From Marchantia polymorpha subsp. ruderalis (taxonomy: Eukaryota > Streptophyta > Marchantiopsida > Marchantiales > Marchantiaceae): 64,000 bases of DNA. Made by a program: the position numbers and the translations under genes. Below the pieces are notes generated by a model. It did not search any database. It saw nothing but the letters and a program-made list of their open reading frames with translations, and was not told the origin of the DNA. The stretch is from the NCBI GenBank assembly GCA_037833965.1, contig AP031356.1, positions 10,562,501 to 10,626,500 on the forward strand, written 5' to 3'. Positions 21,748-31,131 of this stretch are shown here, in pieces. The first letter of the stretch is position 1. Each line of letters starts with the position of its first letter.

Positions 21748-22705
21748 TGTAATAACCCACTAAAGGCTAAAACTGCAATATAGTGGTAGAAAGGTCGAAC
21801 CCACAGGGACAGAGGAACACACAGGGTACAAAGTGTCACGTTTTAACAGACTATTGAGGAGTTTGAATTCTCAGGCAACTGTCACTCCCAGAAATACTGC
21901 AAGTGTCCACTCGGAGCGCACTCGGAGGTCGCACAGTGCAGCGTAACACACACACACACCTGAAACTACAGAAACACAACCCAGAGATCCGTTAGGACCT
22001 CTACTTCAGGATTTCAGGGGGAAAGTCTCTCGCGAGCACACTCGGCGAAGCTACGGGTAGTGACTTCCAACTCCGGCTTTTACAACACTTCCACTAGCTT
22101 GCTGCTAGTGTAGGAAACCCGGTTTGGACTGCCTACTTCGGATCGAAGTCACTCATACGCGGTGAACAACACTCTCAACTCACAAAACGCGCAGAGAACA
22201 CAGGTCCGCACTGAAGGACTCACTGTGAAACATTCCAGTAACACAACAACAGTCTATTGAAGAGTTTGAATTCTCAGGCACTTGTCATTCCCAGAAATAC
22301 TACAGGGGTTACCCTCAAAGCACCTGCTGCAGCGTAACCTGAATTTACAACCAAGGCTTACACGAAGTAGCAAAACTTCACTTTGGCATTCAGGGGAAAA
22401 ATCCCAAGGAGTACAATCAGAAAGAAACACTCGAAGGTGTAGGGGCGAAACTGTTCAAGTATCTAACTAGTCACTGGCTCTGAGCATCGGCAGTCACCCG
22501 CAGGTGCAGATCCGAACTACTCAAGTCTCTAACCAATGTACTAGCTCTGAACATTCGGCCGAAGGCCTTCAGCTACAAAATGCGGAACGCTAAGTTGTAA
22601 CCCCTCGTGCGTGGTGACAGAACTCAAGGACACAAACACGCAAAGGAAATGGGTTCCTGATCTATACTTCTGATGGGAAAGAACCCCAGGCAAAACGCCT
22701 GGAAC

Positions 22706-22714
22706 TATTTTATA
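22706..22714 (-). promoter_or_regulatory. TATA box of L6
   Basis: TATAAAATA on the minus strand, 37 bp after the U3 ORF stop and followed by the CCAGGC-GTTTT-GCCTGG inverted repeat. Confidence 0.62.
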
Positions 22715-22750
22715 CCTTCTAAGTCCTACTTAGCACTACACTGCACTACG

Positions 22751-25651
22751 CTACACGCCTGCACGGAACCACGCTACACTACACTCCGCGGAACCTGTAC
22801 TACGCCGCCTGCGCGGCCGACTGCCGCGCACTAACTCCCTACCCTGCCAATCTTCCGCTCGACTGCGCAGTCCCAACCGCTGCAACGCCGCGGACACCTC
22901 CCCTTCGAGGGCGGACATGGTATCCTGTGCCTTCGACAGAAAGGCATCGAGCTTCTTTGCTACCTTCCGCCGACTCCTACTGTCGCCTGACAACAACCCG
23001 GCTGCGCGCAATTCAAACTCACGCAGTGTGAGTTTCTCCTGCGCCTTCACTTCCCAGTGGGCGTAGCCCTTGAGACAGTGGGCGACTCGCCTCGCCGTCT
23101 CCACCTTCGTGCGATCCGCCTCCTTCCTGCGATCCTCTTCAATTATCACTAATTGCGATTCGGCTTCAGCACGTTGCGCTCTCAATTCGCCACACTCTGA
23201 CTGTAACCTGCGGATTAACTCTTCATCCGCCTGCCGTGCGAGCTGACATTGTTCCAACAACCGCGTCTGTCGCACGAGCTCCTCTGACAAAATCCGATTC
23301 TGGGCCTGCTCAGAAATGAGTGCTTCCTTGACCTTCACCTGCTCCTTGGTGAGCTCGTCTAGTTTCTCATCCTTCATCTTCTCGGAGTGCTTGTAGAATT
23401 TCTGATTAAGCTTGTACTGACCCCACAAGCACGCATGCTTCTCCTTCAATTCCTTCAACTCCTGGTCCACTCTAGCTAATAGCTTGCTGGTGTGGACTTT
23501 AGTGCGAGTCCGCCTGCGCACTAACTCGATGTAAGATCCCGGCTGGAGTGGGTCGGCGTATTTATCGACCTTGCGATCCAAGTACCGCAGCAACGGAATC
23601 ACCTGCTCAGAGAGCGCCGCCGCCGGCGCTCCAACAATTTCCTCCTCCTCGGTGTCTTCTGCTCCTGACATTTCTTCCGTGGAGCCTCCGTCGTCATCAT
23701 CCGAGTGGAGAATTTCAGTCGCCATTGATTGCGTCGGCGACTGCCCCGAGTGGGGCTGCACGTCGTCGACGTGTGCTGCCTGCGAAGGCACGGCTGCAGC
23801 CTCGCTACTCGTCGCCAAAATGTCTAAGGCGGAAGGCGAATGTACCCGTGCGGCATCCCCGTCGCTCGCTTGATGGTTGTCTACCGCGTCCTCTCTGCCG
23901 CCGTCGCCCGCCGCCGAAGGCGATTGAGCGGAGGGTGGCTGCGCGGGGTTGGATTGCGCATCGCGCATCGAGATTTCATCCCGCGGACAGTCACTCCGCT
24001 CCTCCGTCTGTTGCTGCTCCCTTGATCGGTCCGTGGGGGCTGTGCCCGGCCCGTGCGCAGGCGCATTTGCCGGCGCCTTGTCCGCCGCAGGCGTAGCGCC
24101 GCGGACATCTATCGCCGAAGGCGACATGGCCGGGGGCCGCACGCCCAATGTTCCTTGGCCTATAGGCCCTACCGCCGAAGGCGCATCTATCGGCGGACTT
24201 CCCGCCGATGGTGCGGCCTCCGCACGCTCTCTGCTCGTATCTCCTCGGCTCGAAGGCCCTGGCGCCGAAGGCGCAAATTGCGGCGCGTGGTGCGCCGGAG
24301 GGTCTGGCCCCAAGGACCGGTGTCTCGTAGGCGGTTCTTCCGCCGGCTCCTTCCCCTTCCTACGTTGGAACGGGGGTGATTCTTGCCTGTGCACAGGCGG
24401 CACGTGTGGAGGCGTCCTGTGCACAGGCGCCCTGTGCACAGGTGAGCGCCTGTGCACAGGTGAGCGCCTGTGCACAGGCGGACTGCTCCTTCCCACGCGT
24501 AAGCGTAGATCCACGTCCACTTGTGTTCGCCGGTCCGCGGAGGCTCGTCCGTCCGCGGAGGCTCGTCTGTGCGCAAACGGAACATCTGTCCGCATCGCAC
24601 GTGGTAACTCCGGAGGCCCTTGGCCCGTAGGCGGCCTCTCTCCCGTCGAGGTTGCAGCGTGGCCCGTCGCTCCTGCGGTCGTCCGCGCTTCCTCATGCCT
24701 CTCTGGCGACGCACTTCCTTTCTCCGTCGCAATCGTCGCCGTGTCCGCACTGTCGGCTGGTAACACCAGTCTGCGTGCCTTCTGCTTCGGCCGGCTGTAT
24801 GGCTCGCACAGCGGCCGCGGTCGAATGGGAGCAGAGGGTTCTTGATGCTGCTCCTCTTCAGACTCTTCCCTCCATCGCCGCTTCCGCGGCACTCGTGCTG
24901 CAGGAGTGTGTCTCCCTTCGTCCCTCCGTCTTGATGGGGTAGAAGTTGGTGACTCCTCTGCATCAGTGTCGACCTCGTTCTCCCGCACATACTTCCCGGG
25001 ATGGTCGATGGACAATGGCGGAAAATGTTCAAGCTCCGCCGCTGTCAAACAATTCCGCTGTCGATAAAAATTGATGAGGAAAGGAGAAAGATGGTTTAGA
25101 GTTCCCCCCTTCTCCTCAAACGCGTGCTGTCGCATCACCCTGTGCAGGATGCTCGCCCTGTGAATTGGAGTTCCCTCGATGACGCACTCCACAAAAGAGA
25201 CCTGCCACAATGTGATGTAGCAGGCGCGGTGCGGCTGCAGTAATTGCATCAGCGCCGCGGACAAAGTCCGGCGAAATCGATCCTTGTAATCACGGGTCCT
25301 GTACCCATTCTTGGTAGACCTCCCGGTCTTGAACAGCTCCACAAATTGCGCCTCTTCTTGCTTGGTCACCTTGATGCTCTCACTGTCGAAAAGGAGATGC
25401 CCTGGCATGCCAGCACATCTTCCCAACGCCTGCGCCCAATCTTGGACTGTCCACCGGTCAACATGCGGACGCAATCCGCGCGAGGGTGGTCCCTGTGGCT
25501 CTAGCCACTCGCGCACCATATTCGCACAGATGTAATTCCATCCCCATAGCAAGAAATCGAGCTTTCTTGCTATTAAGCGCTCCTCAAAAGCGCGCAGCCC
25601 GTTCTGCGGTAGGCAAAGTGGCACCATCCGCAATCTGCTCGGTCTCGTCAT
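22751..25651 (-). CDS. U3-encoded protein of L6, function unknown
   Basis: Open from the conserved ATG at 25651 (MTRPSRLRMVPLCLPQNG), and open further upstream to 25777, for about 966 codons to the stop at 22751. It shows the same order of parts as in L9: N-terminal domain, basic motifs PRKRRW and RPKQKARRL, a linker with PVHRRSPVHR units encoded by CCTGTGCACAGGCG repeats, an acidic stretch (DDDDGGSTEE), coiled coil, conserved C-terminal block and Arg-rich tail. Almost identical to L1, L8 and L9, so this insertion is young. Confidence 0.75.
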   Translation of the reverse strand: MTRPSRLRMVPLCLPQNGLRAFEERLIARKLDFLLWGWNYICANMVREWLEPQGPPSRGLRPHVDRWTVQDWAQALGRCAGMPGHLLFDSESIKVTKQEEAQFVELFKTGRSTKNGYRTRDYKDRFRRTLSAALMQLLQPHRACYITLWQVSFVECVIEGTPIHRASILHRVMRQHAFEEKGGTLNHLSPFLINFYRQRNCLTAAELEHFPPLSIDHPGKYVRENEVDTDAEESPTSTPSRRRDEGRHTPAARVPRKRRWREESEEEQHQEPSAPIRPRPLCEPYSRPKQKARRLVLPADSADTATIATEKGSASPERHEEARTTAGATGHAATSTGERPPTGQGPPELPRAMRTDVPFAHRRASADGRASADRRTQVDVDLRLRVGRSSPPVHRRSPVHRRSPVHRAPVHRTPPHVPPVHRQESPPFQRRKGKEPAEEPPTRHRSLGPDPPAHHAPQFAPSAPGPSSRGDTSRERAEAAPSAGSPPIDAPSAVGPIGQGTLGVRPPAMSPSAIDVRGATPAADKAPANAPAHGPGTAPTDRSREQQQTEERSDCPRDEISMRDAQSNPAQPPSAQSPSAAGDGGREDAVDNHQASDGDAARVHSPSALDILATSSEAAAVPSQAAHVDDVQPHSGQSPTQSMATEILHSDDDDGGSTEEMSGAEDTEEEEIVGAPAAALSEQVIPLLRYLDRKVDKYADPLQPGSYIELVRRRTRTKVHTSKLLARVDQELKELKEKHACLWGQYKLNQKFYKHSEKMKDEKLDELTKEQVKVKEALISEQAQNRILSEELVRQTRLLEQCQLARQADEELIRRLQSECGELRAQRAEAESQLVIIEEDRRKEADRTKVETARRVAHCLKGYAHWEVKAQEKLTLREFELRAAGLLSGDSRSRRKVAKKLDAFLSKAQDTMSALEGEVSAALQRLGLRSRAEDWQGRELVRGSRPRRRRSTGSAECSVAWFRAGV

Positions 25652-27144
25652 TGCGTTCCTTGGGTTCGCTCGCCCGCTCATTCTACGTCCGCACCGCCCG
25701 GGTTTCTTTCTCTCTCGGCAAACTCTAATCGCCCTCAATTCCAAATCACGCGCACTCACTTCTCCCTCAATCAACAAGAAATCTCATGTGCGACGACGTC
25801 GAGAATGTTCCGCAGCCAGCAGATGGATGCGCGCAGCGCGCACAAGAGATTGGAATCGCGAATTCAAGAATGGGACGTTCTCCGCCGCCCGGTCGAAGGT
25901 CATGGTCGGCTCTTGCTCGTGAAGAACGTCTCACTTGATGGCCGCGCCGGCTGTACGCTGGAACGGTCTTCGCTCTCACGCGCGGCTTCACGCTCCGCCG
26001 TCGTCGATTAAACTCTCACGCTCGAATTGGCGGATTTGAACTCCGCGAGCGTATTACCCTGCGGACATGGGGGCGTAGCGCCGAAGGCGAGTTTTCCGCC
26101 TTGCGCGGTACACTTGTTCGTACCGCCCCTCGGCCAATCCCCCTCTGCCTTGACGCGTGTGTCCGCATGTCGGACAAAAGTTCAACTCCTGCCTGTGCGC
26201 AGGCAGGAGCCTCGGCGGATTCTCCGCCGGCACGGAACTTCATCCTCCTGTGCACAGGCGTTCGCCTGTGCGCAGGCGAATTCCGTGCGCTACGTCGCGC
26301 TGGCGCGGAAGGCGTTGACCGTGGTCAGCCGTCTCCGTCCAGTCTGTCCGTTCCTTGTCTCTTCGTCGGCGCTTCCGCCGCCGCAACTCCGTCCGTCCAA
26401 GAGCGCATCCACCCTTCCCGTCCGCATGGTCCGTACCGATTTGATTACTCTGGCGGCTCTTCCGACGTACGCGGCGCCGCGCTGGCGCGGAAGGCGCCGT
26501 ACACTTTCTACCTCACAAGGCGCATTTCTAGGGCCCAAGGCGGATTTTCCGCCGACGCCGAAGCGCCTGTGCACAGGCGAGCGCCTGTGCGTAGGCGGAC
26601 TTCGCGCCTCCCCTAACCCTACTTCGCCTGTGCACAGGCGAACGCCTTCGTCCGCGCATAGGACAAAACTTGATTCCCCCTTCCGCGTAGGCGGAATTCG
26701 CGCCGGTGGCGAACTCTTTCCGCCGTAGGCGACCGCCTCCGTTTCTTCCAATAGTGATAACTCCCTAAGTCCTCATCCGTTCCAAGCGTTCTTGGGCTCG
26801 TTGGAATCAGTGCGTCGAGCTCTTTCCAACGGGATCCTAACTTGGTCAAGGCGCCCAAGGGTTGACCTAATTATGGAGGGTTTATTTTTCCGCAACCTCC
26901 GAAGGCGGGTTTTGCGCCTTGCGCCGTAGAGATCCTAACTGCAGAGCTCGCAGGGAGGGTGGTGCCTGTCCTTACTGCTGCACCCCAAATCCCAGATTCT
27001 ACAAGATCCCTCGAGAATCCCCGCGATCTTCCGGATTCACTCTGTTTTGATGTACCGAAGGCTATTTACAATGCTGCTAGGGTACAGTTTTCCAAAAATG
27101 TTTTAATTTTCTCAAAATTGCCAAAAGTGGGGTATCACAGCTCG

Positions 27145-27487
27145 TTAGAACAAGCGTGTCGAGATCTTTCCAACGAGACCCTAACCAAGTCAAGGCGTTG
27201 TGAATTGAAAAAGCTCTGAGGGATTTTCCTAGCGCCAAAGGCGTACCGCCGAAGGCAGATTTTTTGCCTTGTGCCGAAGGAGATCTCCTTCAGAATTGAT
27301 TGTTCAGGTCGGGGCGCTTGCTCCTGACATTGCGCCCAACTCCGAGATACTACAAGATCATACGAGACCCTTGATTATCCATCTTCACTCTATTTAAATG
27401 TACCGATTACCATATACATGACTGTTGCGGTATTGTTTTCCAAAAATGTTTTAAATTTCGCACAAAAACAAAAAGTGGGTTACCACA
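27145..27487 (-). mobile_element. L4 (part 4): 5' end of the LTR
   Basis: Read on the minus strand the LTR starts here with TGTGGTAACCCACTTTTTG at 27487. It contains the block GTTAGAACAAGCGTGTCGAG. It abuts the copia LTR at 27488 with no base between the two termini, and the same junction recurs at 46370/46371. Confidence 0.8.
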
Positions 27488-27804
27488 TGTTTACTTCTTT
27501 TAGTTTAATTTGCCATTATTAGCTAGTAGGCACAAGCTATTTGAGTAGTGTCTCGTTCTCTTGCTCTCGCCGCGCGGAGTTGTTAGGTGATGCGAGTCAT
27601 GTGTGACGTTCATGCAGGAGTGTGTCCGAATCCTTAAGATCATGCATAGCGAGTACCTGGTCATGGGTTGATATAATCAATAGAGTGTGTGTGTCGTGCA
27701 CTTAGGAATGTGTTAGATAGTGTATGTAGTATTTATATCTGCTTTACATAAGAAAAGAATGTGAGTCATACAATGCACCACAATCACTGTGTTCACGTGC
27801 GCTC

Positions 27805-27978
27805 GGTTGTTCTCTTGTGTGTGATGTGTGATGTGTTGAACAGGTTGCAGCAGGGCCAAACAGGATGTTCTCTTCTCTCATCTGTGTGATGTGTTGAATA
27901 GATTGCAGAAGGGCCGAACAGGTTGTTTTCTTGTGTGTTTTGTATGATCGGTTGAACAGGTTGGAGCGGGTCGTTAAA
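27805..27978 (+). repeat. three 58-bp tandem units in the copia LTR
   Basis: Units start at about 27805, 27863 and 27921, each with the pattern G(G/A)TGTT(C/T)TC then GTTGAACAGGTTG(C/G)AG. Two further units form the 3' LTR remnant near 29090-29209. Confidence 0.7.
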
Positions 27979-28199
27979 GCCAACAATATGGTATTTGAGC
28001 AAGAGTTAGAATGTTCTTGGCAGCGTCATGTCCAAGAAGTCGCATGGTGGTCTGTAGCGAACTCCTCCGCGCCATGAGCGACACCACTTGTCCTCTCCTC
28101 CTCCATGCCGTGGCCGACACTATGACAACAGCAGCCAAATCGTTGTCCATTGCGCTGTCAAGGAGTCGTTGGAGACCGTCCAGTATCCGATGATGACCA

Positions 28200-29050
28200 A
28201 GACAAACTATCCTGAGTGAGAGCTCATGATAACCATCAACCTCCAGGCGCAAGTCTTGTGGGCAGCAATTGAGCCCGACGGCATGAAATACAATGAGGAT
28301 CGGCTGGCGTTAGCAGCGATCACTCGCTCAATCCCGTTGGATATGTTGTGCATCATTGGAAGAAAGCCCACTTCCAAGGAGAATTGGGAAGCGGTCAAGA
28401 TCATGAGGATGGGCGTCAACCACGTTCGCGAGTGCAATGCCTAGAAGCTGCGGCGCAACTTCAATAACATCACCTTCAAGAATTGAGAGTCCATCGACAA
28501 CTTCTACATGTGCATCACCGGCCTTGTCAACAACCTGCGTCTCCTCGGCGAAACCATTGACGAGATCAAAGTAGTGCAAAAAATGTTGCAGGTCGTTCTC
28601 GAGCGATTTGATCAGGTCAAAATCTCCATCAAGACCCTACTCAACGTTGGGACGAAACTGTTGAGGAGGTGACGGAGCAACTGCGCGCCGTCTAGTAGAG
28701 ACATGAGGCATGGAGGCTAATTGCGGAGATGGACTCGCGGCTGCTCCTCTTCATTAAGGAAGAGGAAATGATCTGTCGCGTGCATTGACGGGAGAAGGAG
28801 GCCGTGCGCAGTAGTGGCGGCGGCTACGGCAGCAGTTCTGGGAGTTCGCGCCTCGACTTGTCATAACCGAGTCGTGCGCGTGAGGAGTGAGGCACGCCGC
28901 AAGACCACTAAGGAGGACCAATGCCGGTAATGCAAGAAATATGGGCACTAGGAGCGAGATTGCAGAAAGAAGAAGCGGGAGGAGGCGGCGAACTTGGTCC
29001 AGGCACAAGAAGACGGAGAGTACAAACTAGCCCTCATGATGGCCCATGTG
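28200..29050 (+). pseudogene. Ty1/copia gag remnant
   Basis: The typical copia gag pattern is visible: W.AIEPDG, then LALAAITRSIPLDML, KENWEAVKIMRMGVNHVRE, and further on a GLVNNLRLLGETIDE-like segment. A trace of a CCHC knuckle and a basic KKREEAANL tail lie near 28920-29000. Gag would form the particle shell around element RNA. Broken by several changes, so only the family assignment is safe. Confidence 0.82.
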
Positions 29051-29055
29051 GCATA

Positions 29056-29086
29056 GATCACCTCATCTGCGCATGATGAGGTGATC
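29056..29086. repeat. 12-bp perfect inverted repeat
   Basis: GATCACCTCATC, a 7-nt spacer, then GATGAGGTGATC. It lies where the gag remnant meets the 3' LTR remnant of the copia element and is repeated in copy 2 at 47937-47967, next to the EM insertion. Confidence 0.75.
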
Positions 29087-29209
29087 AATTGTTCTCTTGT
29101 GTGTCCTGTGTGATGTGTTGAAAAGGTTGCAGCAGGACCGAACAGGTTGTTCTCTTATGTGTTTAGTTTGATCAGTTGAACAGGTTGGAGCGGGCCATTC
29201 AAGCAAACA

Positions 29210-30886
29210 TAACTCTATATCTGATTATGATGAAAAAATTACTCGATGGGACCAATTGTAACACAAATAGCTTGATCGTATCCATCATGTATCTTTTTAT
29301 CTAATATTACCCCACCAACGGCACACTTCACCAATGTTCTAATATTGATCAACTTTACAAGAGTGTAGAATGAGGGAAGTTCATGGATGGAATAAACATT
29401 TTTTTCAATGCAAAGAACGTTATAGAACTCTGAGACAATTTATGTAAAGCTGAGTGCCACTACATTGCTCTTGGTCTCCGACGAGCTCCATCCTGCGAGA
29501 GTGATCACCTCGCTCTTGTTAAAAACGTAAACGAATGCCCACAGCATGGTTGTGGAGATGCATGGCGTGTATTGTTTGCGGGACATACTCAACCCAAGTT
29601 CAATTCTCAATAAGTTCTGTATATAGTTTCGCTGTAAGAAATTGACTTGAACCAGAAATTCAGTGAGGATTAATTCGGTTTGGGTGAATTATATTAGGGG
29701 AGTCCCCTCCTAAAGCAAGAAAGAGAGTTATTTTTTCTTAGCCTTTTTTATGATTCCCTTACACATCCAAATTCAATACGGATCGATCGAAATTGCTTGC
29801 ACAGCATGAATGCTATAGCTGAGAAGATGTGGCAAATACATGACACTCAATAGATAGTCCACTGAACACATCACAGTTGGCATGTAACTAAATTTAACTT
29901 GAAACATGCTTCACATCACATCAAAAAGAAATGAAATCGAGTCCGACTTTTACTGCTGTGACTTGTGCTAGCCCTCTCGTTCATCTCAAGGTCATTCGCA
30001 AAATTGGCTGTATAAATAGGATCAAAGATTCAACCAAGTTGGAATTTTCAAGTTGTCACTTCCTCACACTAAAGCATGCAGCACATAGTTACATAAAACA
30101 TTTTTTTTCTTGGATGAAGATGTGACGTCAATGGATCCCATGGGATTAGTACACGTGCCATGTTAATACATTGTATTGACATGACACACAGTTTAGGATC
30201 AAGTCTCAAGTAATATTGATGGACTTGACTTCCGCATTCATTTGGAAGCTATGTCCATCCATACCCACCAACAAACAATAATAATCCTTGCCCTACCATG
30301 AACAATAATGTCAAACTCATGAACATGGTTGAGTTTGGACATAGATATAGCCTAGCCATGCACATTCAGAGTTTCGAAAGGGGGTCAAGGAATACAGTAA
30401 AAAACTATAGGAAGACCCGCCAATTACAGCATTGGCCAACCTGTAACACGGGGCAAACCCCAAGAGCATCACAATGCAAAATATTTACTATTGCATAAAA
30501 TTATTCTTTACCACGAACGCTGGACTTTATTATTGGTATTTTATTGTTAAAAAATGAATTGGCTCAAGATAGGTAGATAAACTGAAACCGTTACAAGAAT
30601 ATCCGGCGAATTCTTTAAGTAATATTCTCTCCTCACTTGTGGTCTCTCTCCTTAAATAACTGAAGTCTTCATGGCTCTACAATTTAGACGAGAGCAGTCT
30701 TGTGGCTTGTTGCAAAGCAACAAAAACTTCATGAACATGAATCTTCAGTATTTGGTTGCAAAAAAATAGTTCGGCAGCCAAAACTTTAGCTGTTTCTCCA
30801 GCTATGGTACAACTTTTACTCGAATATATGATGGTAGTAGTCTAAACTGGTTCATTGCAAATGTAGTTACTTTGCTAAAATGATAA
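29210..30886. other. unique DNA, no gene recognised
   Basis: About 1.7 kb of moderately AT-rich DNA. Short reading frames (for example 64 codons at 29931) have no recognisable motif. No LTR termini of the neighbouring families are seen inside. It is probably flanking host DNA, possibly 3'-flanking sequence of the candidate exon at 30887. Confidence 0.4.
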
Positions 30887-31131
30887 CTAGTCAGCATCTG
30901 AACCACGAAGCACCCTCTTGATGTTACGAGTAGCAGTCATAGCGACGACACCGAACAATACAGTTAGATCAGAAGTACAGTGGATCATGTGATGGATGTG
31001 GGAGCGGAGCCCGTGCCAAGATGGAGAAGGAACCTGACGTCGGGGAAAGTCTTCTCGAGAAGGTACCCGGGTGCCCGTAGGTATCTCCTTGCTCCACATG
31101 CAAACATCCGCAAGAGTTTGCTTGAAAGACC
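30887..31131 (-). CDS. possible last exon of a host gene, cut by LTR L7 (unrecognised)
   Basis: On the minus strand a frame of about 80 codons runs from the L7 boundary to a stop at 30887 (SFKQTLADVCMWSKEIPTG ... VAMTATRNIKRVLRGSDAD). It is GC-richer than the AT-rich DNA beyond its stop, as expected at an exon/3'-UTR border. Upstream sequence is lost because L7, in the same orientation, abuts it. I do not recognise the family. It could equally be a chance frame or an intact terminal exon whose other exons lie beyond L7. Confidence 0.3.

Larger units (their letters stand above)
21748..27139 (-). mobile_element. L6: solo LTR, subfamily 1, with open U3 ORF
   Basis: A 5392-bp LTR. Read on the minus strand it starts TGTGATACCCCACTTTTGG at 27139 and ends GTGGGTTATTACA at 21748. 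It is flanked by the perfect 5-bp duplication GCTCG at 21743-21747 and 27140-27144. The pre-insertion site survives once in duplication copy 2 (GCTCG at 46023-46027, uninterrupted), which proves the boundaries. TATA box TATTTTATA at 22706-22714 (plus-strand reading). Confidence 0.95.
18952..29092. repeat. segmental duplication, copy 1
   Basis: Copy 1 of a composite made of L4 pieces, L5 and the copia fragment. The left edge is at CCGACGGCG (18952), matching 37777. The right edge is at least 29092, where copy 2 is cut by element EM. Apart from later insertions (L6 here; L8 in copy 2) the copies appear about 99% identical by eye. Both contain L5 at the same site with the same ACCGT duplication, so this is DNA duplication and not two independent insertions. 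Confidence 0.88.
27488..29209 (+). mobile_element. broken Ty1/copia element (5' LTR, gag, part of 3' LTR)
   Basis: The 5' LTR is 27488-27985 (TGTTTACTTC to AAAGCCAACA), followed by a primer-binding site like TGGTATCAGAGC at 27989-28000. A gag remnant lies at about 28220-29050, and the last part of the 3' LTR, ending AAGCAAACA, at about 29087-29209. The pol region is absent. No matching target duplication is seen. Broken by many changes and old. A second copy of all but its end lies at 46371-47971. Confidence 0.85.

Noticed and set aside
29931-30125. 64-codon frame in unique DNA as a small gene
   Set aside because: AT-rich, no motif, no repeat elsewhere in the window, and of a length expected by chance.
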